Origin: Verrucomicrobiota bacterium
Lineage (GTDB): Bacteria; Verrucomicrobiota; Verrucomicrobiia; Opitutales; Opitutaceae
NCBI GenBank assembly: GCA_023386835.1
Contig: JAEWIY010000058.1
Location: forward strand, 1 to 12,518
DNA: 12,518 nucleotides
Direction of reading: 5' to 3'
Position numbers and translations under genes: made by a program. Within the stretch, counting starts at the first letter, position 1. Every line of letters starts with the position of its first letter. This document shows, one piece after another, positions 1 through 6,913 of this stretch. Under the pieces are notes generated by a model, which saw nothing but the letters and a program-made list of their open reading frames with translations, had not been told where the DNA came from and did not search any database.

Positions 1-12
1 ATCCTAACGGAA

Positions 13-56
13 ACGACACCCCGCGGCCTCTCCGGCCGCGGGGTTTTTTGTGTCGT
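13..56 (+). terminator. Strong intrinsic terminator of an upstream gene outside the window
   Basis: A perfect 10-bp GC stem (19-28 pairs with 34-43) with a 5-nt loop is followed directly by six T (44-49), the classic Rho-independent layout on the plus strand. The bases outside the stem also pair (ACGACAC 13-19 with GTGTCGT 50-56), so the whole element can close into a longer hairpin with the T-run bulged out. It would end a plus-strand transcript entering from the left edge. On the minus strand the hairpin has A's before it and no T-run after it, so it is at best a weak terminator for tgt. Two smaller hairpins (57-71 and 70-81) lie between it and the tgt stop. Confidence 0.88.
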
Positions 57-96
57 CGAATGCCGTATTCGCCAACTGGCGACCAATCAACCGGGC

Positions 97-1248
97 TCAG
101 CGGGTCTGCAACCGCGCCGCCGCACCGGTTTCGTAACGCTCGATCCACGCTCGCGACCAGGGGAGGAAGTCGCCGGCTTCGATGTGCTGCCGCGCCTGCT
201 CCATCAGGTTGAGGTAAAAGTGCAGGTTGTGCAGGGTGAGCAAGGTGCCCGCCAGCATCTCCTCCGCCAGCACGAGGTGGCGCAGGTAGGCGCGCGAGAA
301 ATGGCGGCACGTGTAGTTGTCCAGCCCCTCCACGATGGGTTTCGCATCGGTGCGATACCGCTCGTTGCGCAGGTTCATCGGACCGTCAGGCGTGAAGACC
401 AAACCATTGCGCGCGACACGCGTCGGCAGGACGCAGTCGAACATGTCGACGCCGAGGGCCACCATCTTGAGGATCTGCGGCGGCGTGCCCAGGCCCATGG
501 TGTACCGAGGTTTGTCCGCTGGAAGGTGCGGCGTGGTCGCGCCAACCTGCTTCAGCATTTCCGGTTCAGGTTCACCGACGCTCACGCCGCCCACCGCGTA
601 GCCGGGAAAATCCAGCGCCGCCAGCGCTTCGGCCGCTTCGCGTCGCAGATCATCATACGTTGAGCCCTGCACGATGGCGAAGACGTGGTGGCCCGCCGCG
701 AGGAACCCGGAGTCTTCCGCGATTTGTCGGCATTGCGCGGCCCAACGCTGGCTGCGCTCCACCGCGGACGCCACCGCGTCGCGTTCACACGGCCACGGCG
801 GGCATTCATCAATCACCATCGCGATGTCGCTGCCCAAGTTAGCCTGGATGCCCATCACCTCCCTGGGACCCAGGAACAACTTGGCGCCATCAAGATGGCT
901 CTGAAATTCGATGCCGTCCTCCCGCATCCGGCGCAGTTTCGCCAGGGAGAAGACCTGAAAGCCACCGCTGTCGGTCAGAATCGGACCCTCCCAGCCCATG
1001 AAACGGTGCAAGCCACCCAGATCGCGCACCAGCTCGCTTCCCGGACGCAGGTTCAGGTGGTACGTGTTGCCGAGGATGATCTGGGCACCGATCTCGCGCA
1101 GGTGGGCCGGCGTCAGGGCTTTGACCGTGCCCTGCGTGCCCACGGGCATAAAAATCGGTGTCTCCACGACACCATGACGCGTGCGCAAACGCCCGCGGCG
1201 GGCGGCACTGGCCGGATCGTTTGCCAACACGGTGAAATGTTCGGACAT
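97..1248 (-). CDS. tgt: Queuine/preQ1 tRNA-guanine transglycosylase (Tgt), with altered zinc site
   Basis: The enzyme exchanges guanine 34 in GUN anticodons of tRNA-Asp, Asn, His and Tyr for the queuosine precursor preQ1, in the cytoplasm. The protein is 383 aa (E. coli Tgt is about 375) and shows NTYHL (61-65), TDSGGFQ with proton-transfer Asp93, IDECP with Asp147, GGxSVGEP (220-227), and FDCVLPTR with nucleophile Asp271. The ATG at 1248 is chosen because the homologous region begins at MSEHFTVL. The frame stays open 59 codons further upstream, but that stretch is low-complexity and not Tgt-like. A GAGGGGA sequence lies about 16 nt before the ATG. The odd feature is the zinc site: E. coli C302, C304, C307 and H333 align without gaps to L309, N311, C314 and H340, so two cysteine ligands are missing. 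The gene is divergent from pabA. No queA or queuosine-synthesis gene is nearby. The family call is firm. Confidence 0.96.
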   Translation of the reverse strand: MSEHFTVLANDPASAARRGRLRTRHGVVETPIFMPVGTQGTVKALTPAHLREIGAQIILGNTYHLNLRPGSELVRDLGGLHRFMGWEGPILTDSGGFQVFSLAKLRRMREDGIEFQSHLDGAKLFLGPREVMGIQANLGSDIAMVIDECPPWPCERDAVASAVERSQRWAAQCRQIAEDSGFLAAGHHVFAIVQGSTYDDLRREAAEALAALDFPGYAVGGVSVGEPEPEMLKQVGATTPHLPADKPRYTMGLGTPPQILKMVALGVDMFDCVLPTRVARNGLVFTPDGPMNLRNERYRTDAKPIVEGLDNYTCRHFSRAYLRHLVLAEEMLAGTLLTLHNLHFYLNLMEQARQHIEAGDFLPWSRAWIERYETGAAARLQTR

Positions 1249-1279
1249 CGCGCACGAGTAGCCGCTCCCCTCGCCTTGC

Positions 1280-1345
1280 TGCAACTCTCTCGTTGCACGT
1301 CCTCCCGCCGATCCGGACAGCTTCCCGGTCGCGCGAGCCGGATCG
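1280..1345. promoter_or_regulatory. Two inverted repeats in the tgt/pabA divergent spacer
   Basis: In the 157 bp between the two starts I see TGCAAC (1280-1285) / GTTGCA (1292-1297), a perfect 6-bp stem with a 6-nt loop. I also see CGATCCGG (1309-1316) / CCGGATCG (1338-1345), a perfect 8-bp inverted repeat with a 21-nt spacer. Either could be an operator shared by the divergent promoters or a structure in the tgt leader. No convincing -35/-10 pair was found on either strand here. GC-rich sequence produces such repeats by chance, so the functional reading is tentative. Confidence 0.3.
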
Positions 1346-1405
1346 CCTCCCCGCGTTCCCGATTGCGTTTGGCGGCCCGTTTCAGCACGTTTGCCTCCTT
1401 TCGCC

Positions 1406-1972
1406 GTGCTGCTGGTCATCGACAACTACGACTCCTTCACCTTCAACCTGGTCCAATACTTCGGCCAGTTGGGGGTCGAGCAGCGCGTTTTTCGCAATGA
1501 CGAGATCACAGCCGAGCAAGCGGTGGCGCTGCGGCCGGAACGGGTCCTGATCTCGCCCGGCCCCTGCTCCCCCGCTGAAGCCGGGGTGTCGCTGGCCATG
1601 ATCGCCGCCTTCGCGGGTCGGGTGCCGCTCTTCGGCGTGTGCCTCGGTCACCAGTCGATCGGCCACTACTTCGGCGGACGCGTGGTGCGCGCCGACCGGT
1701 TGATGCACGGCAAGACCTCACCGATCCGTCACCGCGACACCGACGTCTTCGCGGGCCTGCCGCAGGGGTTCGCGGCCACGCGCTACCACTCCCTGCTCGT
1801 GGAGCGGGAGAGCCTGCCCGAAGTCTTGGAAGTCACGGCGGAAACGGAAGAAGGCGAAATCATGGGCCTGCGGCACCGCACCCTGCCAATCTGGGGCGTG
1901 CAGTTTCACCCCGAGTCCATCGCCACTGAAGGCGGCATGCGCATCCTCCAGAACTTCCTTGCTCTCTCATGA
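1406..1972 (+). CDS. pabA: Class I glutamine amidotransferase, PabA/TrpG type
   Basis: This is the glutaminase subunit that supplies ammonia to aminodeoxychorismate synthase (folate pathway) and/or anthranilate synthase (tryptophan pathway). The family signature is complete: DNYDSFTFNL at the N-terminus, ISPGPCSP, GVCLGHQ with nucleophile Cys79, and QFHPES with His168 and Glu170. The GTG start at 1406 is preferred. It gives 188 aa beginning MLLVIDNYDSF and places the catalytic triad at the same numbers as in E. coli PabA (C79, H168, E170). A TTG at 1391 would add five residues. Neither candidate has a Shine-Dalgarno sequence. No pabB, trpE or trpD lies next to it, so the partner synthase is elsewhere, and the subunit may serve both pathways as in some bacteria. 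PabA versus TrpG cannot be decided from sequence alone. Confidence 0.9.
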   Translation: MLLVIDNYDSFTFNLVQYFGQLGVEQRVFRNDEITAEQAVALRPERVLISPGPCSPAEAGVSLAMIAAFAGRVPLFGVCLGHQSIGHYFGGRVVRADRLMHGKTSPIRHRDTDVFAGLPQGFAATRYHSLLVERESLPEVLEVTAETEEGEIMGLRHRTLPIWGVQFHPESIATEGGMRILQNFLALS

Positions 1973-2015
1973 TCGCCCAGCCGCCAGGGGGGCTGTTGCC
2001 CGCCCGAGCGGCCAT

Positions 2016-2043
2016 TTGCGCGTCTTCCTCCCGCGTGTAGAAT
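2016..2043 (+). promoter_or_regulatory. Candidate sigma-70-type promoter for nrdR
   Basis: TTGCGC (2016-2021) and TAGAAT (2038-2043) are separated by 16 nt. The -10 matches the consensus at five of six bases and the -35 at three. It sits 45 nt before the nrdR ATG, in the 116-bp gap after pabA, and is the only AT-leaning hexamer in that gap. This fits an nrdR unit transcribed separately from pabA. A weak 5-bp hairpin (1978-1995) follows the pabA stop, but it lacks a T-run and is not called a terminator. Confidence 0.4.
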
Positions 2044-2088
2044 CTTCCGTCGCTCCATCGCGATCCACCACCCTCTCCTTTTCCCACC

Positions 2089-2550
2089 ATGCGCTGTCCG
2101 AAATGCACCTCGATCGAGGACAAGGTGATCGACTCCCGCATCAGCAAGGAGGGTAACAGCATCCGCCGGCGCCGGGAATGCTTGGAGTGCGGCTACCGCT
2201 TCAGCACCACGGAAACGTTGGTCCGGGACGGCTTGGTCGTGATCAAGCGGGACGGTCGCCGTGAGGAGTTTGACCGGGAGAAGTTGATGCGCGCCGTCCG
2301 CGCGGCCTGCCACAAGCGTCCGGTCGACGCCGAACAGGTGGCCATGCTGGTTGAGGACGTGATCGACATTCTTGAGGCGCAGTTCGACAGCCAGATCCCG
2401 TCGCGAGCGATCGGTGACGCGGTGATGGAGCGCCTGAGCCGGATCGACCAGGTTGCCTACGTGCGCTTCGCCAGCATCTACAAACAGTTTCGCGACGTGG
2501 CGGAGTTCATGCACGAGATCAATTCGCTCGATCGCCCGCCGAAGCCATGA
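2089..2550 (+). CDS. nrdR: Transcriptional repressor NrdR
   Basis: NrdR senses ATP/dATP and represses ribonucleotide reductase operons by binding NrdR boxes. The protein is 153 aa, close to the family length of about 150. The N-terminal zinc ribbon is intact: C3 and C6 (MRCPKC), then C31 and C34 (CLECGYRFST). It is followed by the arginine-rich link RRRRE and then an ATP-cone domain from about residue 47 (VIKRDGRREEFDREKL) to about 137. The ATG start is fixed by the invariant MRCP opening. No Shine-Dalgarno sequence precedes it; the upstream region is pyrimidine-rich. No nrd reductase gene is in the window, so it acts in trans. Its stop codon overlaps the start of the next gene (ATGA), suggesting translational coupling to an unrecognised protein. 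Confidence 0.97.
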   Translation: MRCPKCTSIEDKVIDSRISKEGNSIRRRRECLECGYRFSTTETLVRDGLVVIKRDGRREEFDREKLMRAVRAACHKRPVDAEQVAMLVEDVIDILEAQFDSQIPSRAIGDAVMERLSRIDQVAYVRFASIYKQFRDVAEFMHEINSLDRPPKP

Positions 2551-3056
2551 CGAGGCCCGAGCCGAGCGAGGACCTGCGCCGGCTGCACTTCATCAACGCT
2601 CTGTTCGCACACGTCACCGGGCACGACCTGTACCTGGCCGAACAGATCAAGTCCGCGATCGCGTTCAGCCTGTCCGAACTCGAGCAGCAGACGCGCGCTG
2701 ATCCGTCATTGGCGGATCGATACGATGCGGCCTTCAACGCCTCTGCCGCCCGCCTGCTCGGTCAGTTTTTTTCGCACCTGCCGCGCCACGGCTTCTTTCA
2801 TTGGGACGCCTCCCATACGCTCACGGCCGCCACGCCGCTTTTTGCGCGAGCGGAACTGATGACTGGCCTCAAGCAGCTCGCGCCTTACCGCGAATCGACG
2901 CTGCTCGTGACAAACCTGCGCCCAGCCTTACTGCCTCGCGAACAACGGGCCACCGCCCGGCGCCGTCGTGAATATGAGGAGGCGCTCACGTACATCCGTG
3001 AACTCGCGGCGGCCCGCACCGCTCCTTCGGCCAACTTGAACCTGCTATTTTTGTGA
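2547..3056 (+). CDS. Unrecognised 169-aa protein coupled to nrdR
   Basis: I do not recognise a family. The gene starts inside the nrdR stop (ATGA), which supports real expression and coupling. The sequence looks soluble, with no signal peptide and no membrane segment. It appears mostly helical, with an N-terminal region rich in hydrophobic and charged helix formers (LHFINALFAHVTGHDLYLAE), a middle HGFFHWDASH aromatic/histidine patch at 81-90, and a basic, charged helix at about 130-156 (REQRATARRRREYEEAL). Histidines 14, 22, 26, 81, 85 and 90 are scattered, with no clear metal motif and no nucleotide-binding motif. It is followed by a 67-bp gap without an evident terminator and then the HIT gene. 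Reality as a gene is likely from the overlap, the GC-rich coding pattern and its position between two firm genes on the same strand. Function is unknown. Confidence 0.75.
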   Translation: MTRPEPSEDLRRLHFINALFAHVTGHDLYLAEQIKSAIAFSLSELEQQTRADPSLADRYDAAFNASAARLLGQFFSHLPRHGFFHWDASHTLTAATPLFARAELMTGLKQLAPYRESTLLVTNLRPALLPREQRATARRRREYEEALTYIRELAAARTAPSANLNLLFL

Positions 3057-3123
3057 GCAGGCGGCGGAGCTGATTTGCGTCTGTGACGTGATCTCATTGT
3101 GGTGATTCCCACCGATCCTGATC

Positions 3124-3465
3124 ATGTCCAAGACCCTCTTTCAGCGCATCATTGAGCGGGAGATCCCCGCCCGTATCGAACACGAGGACGAGCAGTGCAT
3201 CGTGATCCACGATATCCAGCCCCAAGCGCCGGTGCACCTGCTGATCATCCCGAAGAAGGTCATCCCGCGCGTCGGTGAGGCGCAGCCCGACGATCAAGCA
3301 GTTCTCGGGCACCTGCTGCTGATGGCCGGCGTTCTGGGGAAGAAGCTCGGGCTCGAGCGCGGCTTTCGTATCGTCATCAACCACGGGCCTGATGCGTGCG
3401 AAAGTGTTCCCCACCTGCACGTGCACCTGCTGGCTCGCCGACAGATGACCTGGCCTCCGGGCTAA
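3124..3465 (+). CDS. HIT-family (HinT-like) nucleotide phosphoramidase/hydrolase
   Basis: Members of the HinT branch cleave AMP-lysine and other purine nucleoside phosphoramidates as homodimers in the cytoplasm. The protein is 113 aa, typical for this branch. It carries the opening FQRIIEREIPARI, the DIQPQAPVHLLIIPKK strand-loop, Asn86 in RIVINHG, and the histidine triad H97-L-H99-V-H101, in which the middle His is the expected nucleophile, with the C-terminal WPPG of HINT1-type proteins. The loop before the triad reads ACESVPH where the family usually has GGQ(S/E)VxH, and ARR replaces GGR after it, so the phosphate-binding loop is unusual. The ATG at 3124 is the natural start, with no Shine-Dalgarno sequence. 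It may share the nrdR transcript (67-bp gap). It converges on dprA, 43 bp away. Confidence 0.93.
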   Translation: MSKTLFQRIIEREIPARIEHEDEQCIVIHDIQPQAPVHLLIIPKKVIPRVGEAQPDDQAVLGHLLLMAGVLGKKLGLERGFRIVINHGPDACESVPHLHVHLLARRQMTWPPG

Positions 3466-3498
3466 GACCTTCGCATCCGTTTCATCGTCTGCGGCCCG

Positions 3499-3521
3499 CG
3501 AGCGTGTATCAACACGGCTCG
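3499..3521. terminator. Hairpin between convergent HIT and dprA genes
   Basis: CGAGC-GTGT (3499-3507) pairs with ACAC-G-GCTCG (3512-3521): nine base pairs with one bulged G and a 4-nt loop, spanning the dprA stop codon. There is no T-run on either side, so an intrinsic terminator role is doubtful. It is the only notable structure between the two convergent genes. Confidence 0.3.
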
Positions 3522-4630
3522 TACGTGCCGTCGGCGCGTTTGGCGACGAGTCGCTTCAGCTCGAGCATCATTAGCGCCACCGCGACTTCCGCCGCCGGCA
3601 TCCCCGTCTGCTGCGCAATCGAATCCGGCGTCAGAAGTTCACCGCCGTTGAAGCAGGCCCAGACCTGCGCCTCGTCCGGTTTCAAGCCGGCGGCATCACG
3701 CGTCGAGCCGGCGCCCTCTCCGCCCGGCTTCGCCGGAATCGGCGCGGGCCGCAGTCCGTCCAGGTAACTGAATTCGTTGAGCACGTCGTCCACAGACGTG
3801 AGCAGCGTCGCGCCATCCCGAATCAGTTGATGGCAGCCGGCGCTGGTGGGTTGGTCGATGCGACCCGGCACCGCAAACACCAGCCGGCCCTGTTCTCCGG
3901 CAAAACGCGCCGTGATCATCGACCCGCCGGCCACGTCCGTCTCCACCACGATCACACCCGCGCACATGCCCGCGACGATTCGGTTGCGCATGGCGAAAGA
4001 CTGCCGGTCCGCCCGCCGGCCAAACGGAAACTCCGTCACGATGGCGCCGCGCTCCTCGATCCGCCGATAGAGCGCGAGGTTCTCCGGCGGATAAATGATG
4101 TCGATGCCGGTGCCCAACACCGCCGCTGTCACGCCGCCCGCCTCCAGAGCGCCTTCGTGCGCCGCCGTGTCGATCCCGCGCGCCAGCCCGCTGACAATGC
4201 AGAACCCGCGCTGCACCAGCTCCCCCGCGAGTTGCTTGGCAACCTTCTGGCCGTACAGGGTGGTTTTCCGGCTGCCGACAATAGCCAGGCACGGCTGATC
4301 GAAGGTGTACCCTCCTTTTCGATACAAGCCAATCGGCGGATCATGAATCTCGCGCAGCAGCGACGGGTACCCGGCCTCGCGATGGGTCACAAAAACCGCG
4401 TGCGCCTGCGCCAGCCGCGCCTCCTCACGCTCCAGGCTGAAATGCTGCGCCCAGTCCAGGATGGTTGCGCTGATCGCCGGACCGACGCCCCGCACCTGCT
4501 CGAGCCGCGCCTTGGTGGCGGAGAAAACGGCCCGCGGATCACCGCCGAGATCCGTCAGCAGACGATTCAGCGTGATCGGCCCGATGTTGGGCAGCGCATT
4601 GAGGATGAGGAAGGCCTGCTGCTCCGTCAT
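3509..4630 (-). CDS. dprA: DNA-processing protein DprA (Smf)
   Basis: DprA binds incoming single-stranded DNA during natural transformation and loads RecA. The protein is 373 aa from the chosen start. It has an N-terminal helix-hairpin-helix/SAM-like region (about 1-65, VRGVGPAIS), then the Rossmann-like DprA core with IVGSRK (117-122), SGLARGID (147-154), the GTGIDIIYPPEN loop, FPFGRRADRQSFAMRNRI, GSMITA, and the GCHQLIRDGA closing motif. A linker rich in Pro and Gly leads to a C-terminal winged-helix domain (about 315-370, LTPDSIAQQTGMPAAEV). ATG 4630 is preferred: GGAGGAG at 4644-4650 is 13 nt upstream, whereas the alternative TTG at 4642 would sit directly on that sequence. It lies 28 bp after nnr and is very probably co-transcribed with it. 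It shows that one competence/recombination component is present but not that the cell is transformable. Confidence 0.97.
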   Translation of the reverse strand: MTEQQAFLILNALPNIGPITLNRLLTDLGGDPRAVFSATKARLEQVRGVGPAISATILDWAQHFSLEREEARLAQAHAVFVTHREAGYPSLLREIHDPPIGLYRKGGYTFDQPCLAIVGSRKTTLYGQKVAKQLAGELVQRGFCIVSGLARGIDTAAHEGALEAGGVTAAVLGTGIDIIYPPENLALYRRIEERGAIVTEFPFGRRADRQSFAMRNRIVAGMCAGVIVVETDVAGGSMITARFAGEQGRLVFAVPGRIDQPTSAGCHQLIRDGATLLTSVDDVLNEFSYLDGLRPAPIPAKPGGEGAGSTRDAAGLKPDEAQVWACFNGGELLTPDSIAQQTGMPAAEVAVALMMLELKRLVAKRADGTYEPC

Positions 4631-4643
4631 GACTGGACCCAAG

Positions 4644-4650
4644 CTCCTCC
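4644..4650 (-). promoter_or_regulatory. Shine-Dalgarno-like site for dprA
   Basis: The minus strand reads GGAGGAG here, ending 13 nt before the ATG at 4630. The spacing is somewhat long but argues against the TTG at 4642, which would be one base away. It is one of the few clear anti-16S matches before a real start in this window. Confidence 0.45.
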
Positions 4651-4658
4651 GCTGCCGG

Positions 4659-6200
4659 TCAGGTCGATGCCAGCGCCGGGCTCAGGTAGTCGAGCAACTC
4701 GGTCGCACGCACTGCCGTTTCCCCTCGCGCCGCGGCCAGCAGTGAAGCCGCGCGGCCGTGCCAGAGCACACCCGACGCCGCCGCAGCGAGCAGCTCGGCG
4801 TACAACTCCTCCGAAGGCACCGGTGCCCCCCGGCCGCTCCGCACAAATGACGCCATACCGCGCGCAACCAACGCACCGATCAGGCCAGCCAGCATGTCAC
4901 CGCTGCCGCCGCGCGCCAGCACCGGCCCGCCCTCAAAACTGTGATACACCACTCCGTTGCCGTCGCTCACGCGAGTCACCGGACCTTTCAAAACCGTGAC
5001 GCTGCCGCGCGTCGGTCGGAAATCGCCCAGCTCAGCACCGTTGGAGATCCGCGCATACTCACCGGCATGGGGCGTCAGGATTCGCGGTCCCGATCCGGAC
5101 CAGACAATGTCCGGCTGCAACGCGTCGGCGTCCAGCACCAGCGGCAGGCTCGTCAGGCGCATCAGGTCCTTCACGAACGCGAGCGTTTCCGTTTCCCGGC
5201 CCATGCCCGGTCCCACCAGCACCGCGTCCGCCCGGTCCAGCCGCTCGCGCACGATGCTGACGGTATCGAGCGCCAGCGCACCGGACGGCGTCTCGGGGCA
5301 ACCGGTCCACATCGCCTCCGGGCAGGCCGCGGCAAACGCCGGTGCCAGCGACTCGGGGACAAAGGCCGACACCAATCCAGCCCCGCTTCGCACCGCCGCC
5401 TGCACGCTCATCATGACCGCGCCGGGAAAGGAGCCGGAGCCGCCAATCACGCAGAGATGACCAAAACTGCGCTTGTCCGACTGGGCCGGACGCAGCCGGC
5501 GCAGGTTGCGCAGCAGCGCCGGGAGCAACACCCGGTCATTGCTGTCCTCCGTCAGGTCCTCAAAAAAACCGAGATCCAGATACCGGATACGCCCGGCGTT
5601 CGAGAGCCCAAGAAGGGGCCGCTTGAGGATGCCCGTCGCCAGCGTCACATCAGCCTGGAAGGCGCCAGCTTCGCCGAGCCCGCTCGGCAGGTCGACGGCC
5701 ACGCGCAGCGCAGCGTCCAACGGGGCGATGTTCTCGAGCCAGCGCAGCGCCGGCCCCTGCAGCGGAGCGCGAAACTGAAAACCGAATACGCCATCGAGGA
5801 TAATTGTGTAGTGCCGCGACAACTCCTCGAAGCGGCGCTGCACGCGCACGTCGGAAGCCTGCTGCTGCAATTGCTGCCACGCGCGCGCGGCGAGCGGACG
5901 CAATGCCCGCTCGCCAAAAACAAACACCACCTCGATGGATACGTCGGGCTGCATCCGCCGCAGCTCCGCCGCCGCGAGCAGCGCGTCGCCGCCGTTGTGT
6001 CCCTTGCCCACCAGCACGAGCAGGCTGGCACCGGCGAGTGGTGTTCCTCCCGTGGCGAGTTCGGACGGCACCGCGCGGGCGATGGCCACGCCGGCCCGCT
6101 TCATCGCCGACCACTCACGCTCGTCCTCGCCCAGGACCTCCTTCTCGTAGGCAGCGGCCGTCGCGCAATCGAGAATCGGGTGCGAGGGCAGCAACGTCAT
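4659..6200 (-). CDS. nnr: Bifunctional NAD(P)H-hydrate repair enzyme Nnr (epimerase + ADP-dependent dehydratase)
   Basis: Nnr repairs hydrated NADH and NADPH: the N-terminal domain interconverts the R and S epimers and the C-terminal domain dehydrates S-NAD(P)HX using ADP. The protein is 513 aa, matching the fused E. coli YjeF (515). The YjeF_N domain covers about 1-225 with VGKGHNGGDAL (64-74), DGVFGFQF (136-143, like the DAIFGFSF form of eukaryotic NAXE) and VDLPSGL (169-175). The ribokinase-like domain covers about 235-510 with VIGGSGSFPGA, VLVGPGMG, LVLDADAL, ILTPHAGEYARI, VLKGP and ARGGSGDML with catalytic Asp435. The ATG at 6200 starts a Nnr-like N-terminus; no Shine-Dalgarno sequence is seen. 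A 185-bp gap (6201-6385) with no recognisable gene, promoter or terminator separates it from the membrane protein upstream. Adjacency of acpS and nnr is common in bacteria. Confidence 0.97.
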   Translation of the reverse strand: MTLLPSHPILDCATAAAYEKEVLGEDEREWSAMKRAGVAIARAVPSELATGGTPLAGASLLVLVGKGHNGGDALLAAAELRRMQPDVSIEVVFVFGERALRPLAARAWQQLQQQASDVRVQRRFEELSRHYTIILDGVFGFQFRAPLQGPALRWLENIAPLDAALRVAVDLPSGLGEAGAFQADVTLATGILKRPLLGLSNAGRIRYLDLGFFEDLTEDSNDRVLLPALLRNLRRLRPAQSDKRSFGHLCVIGGSGSFPGAVMMSVQAAVRSGAGLVSAFVPESLAPAFAAACPEAMWTGCPETPSGALALDTVSIVRERLDRADAVLVGPGMGRETETLAFVKDLMRLTSLPLVLDADALQPDIVWSGSGPRILTPHAGEYARISNGAELGDFRPTRGSVTVLKGPVTRVSDGNGVVYHSFEGGPVLARGGSGDMLAGLIGALVARGMASFVRSGRGAPVPSEELYAELLAAAASGVLWHGRAASLLAAARGETAVRATELLDYLSPALAST

Positions 6201-6385
6201 TCATTGTCGAGGGAACACGTTGCACGCAGGTCCGCAACCTCTGGTTCCGCTTCGTCGCCAGTTTGTCCCGTTCCCGCGAAAAGGGATGCGCCACTCCCTG
6301 CGGACGGGCCGAGCCTAAACTGGTCTGACCGCGGCGCTCGGTCGCACAATCCGAACGAAAGTCACCGGTTTCTCTGGAGCCTCGA

Positions 6386-6913
6386 TCAGGGCGTGTCGGC
6401 CGGCGGAGTGGGCAAGGGGCCGGTCCGCTTCAACTGCCCACGCGCCTCAAGGTATCGCGCGGCCCTTTGCGCCGGCGTTTCGGTGAAGAGCAAAGGACTG
6501 CCTTTCGGCCCGTAGCCTTCCAGCGGCAGGCGGGTCAGCGCAGGAATCGAGCGGAAATATGTGCCGGTTTCCGCGCGAAGCACTTCGAAGTAACTGGAGA
6601 ACTCCAGCGTGCGCGTGTTCCACACGCCGATTTCGGTGCGGTCGTCATCCCAAAATGCATACGCCCGATACTGCTCAAACAACGCCTCCACCGCGGTGAG
6701 GCTCGGCTGATCCTCCAGATGCAACGCATTGCGTTCTGTCGCCGGGCTCGGTGGCGGCGGTTCCGCCGGTTCAGGTTGCGTCGGCGGCGAGGATTCCGCG
6801 GGTTCGTCGCGTTGCCAGCCCAGCGTCACCAGCACCCCGAGAACAAACCCCAACATGACCCAGGACGGGATGGTCGACGGTTTGGGGCGTTCGGGTGTCG
6901 CTTCTTCAGCCAT
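6386..6913 (-). CDS. Unrecognised 175-aa single-pass membrane protein between acpS and nnr
   Basis: No family is recognised. The start ATG at 6913 overlaps the acpS stop by 8 bp, so the two are probably translationally coupled. Layout: a short charged N-terminus (1-15, MAEEATPERPKP), one hydrophobic segment (about 16-33, IPSWVMLGFVLGVLVTLGW), a proline/glutamate-rich flexible linker (about 36-60), and a soluble domain (about 65-160) with an aromatic core FEQYRAYAFWDDDRTEIGVWN and SSYFEVLRAETGTYF. A signal anchor with the domain outside the cytoplasm is the simplest topology, though the N-terminus is not strongly basic. The C-terminus ends in a proline-rich tail. The frame is open upstream to 7087, but that part is the out-of-frame shadow of acpS. 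It may be a lineage-restricted envelope protein. The gene call is well supported by the overlap; no function can be assigned. Confidence 0.82.
   Translation of the reverse strand: MAEEATPERPKPSTIPSWVMLGFVLGVLVTLGWQRDEPAESSPPTQPEPAEPPPPSPATERNALHLEDQPSLTAVEALFEQYRAYAFWDDDRTEIGVWNTRTLEFSSYFEVLRAETGTYFRSIPALTRLPLEGYGPKGSPLLFTETPAQRAARYLEARGQLKRTGPLPTPPADTP

Noticed and set aside
1113..1388. Minus-strand GTG frame preceded by the best Shine-Dalgarno in the region (AAAGGAGG, 5 nt spacing)
   Set aside because: It overlaps the start of tgt out of frame, its translation is Arg-rich and without family character, and the SD sequence coincides with the first codons of pabA on the other strand. A leader peptide is conceivable but unsupported.
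1249..1425. In-frame N-terminal extension of tgt by 59 residues
   Set aside because: The extension is low-complexity (Gly/Arg/Ser/Thr), unlike any Tgt, runs over the pabA start, and would begin at TTG. The ATG at 1248 matches the family start.
3827..4999. Plus-strand open frame opposite dprA
   Set aside because: Antisense shadow of dprA/nnr with Arg/Pro-rich composition and no motif.
4941..6515. Long plus-strand open frame opposite nnr
   Set aside because: Antisense shadow in GC-rich DNA. The translation is rich in Arg, His, Gln and Ala with no domain, while the minus strand encodes a complete Nnr.
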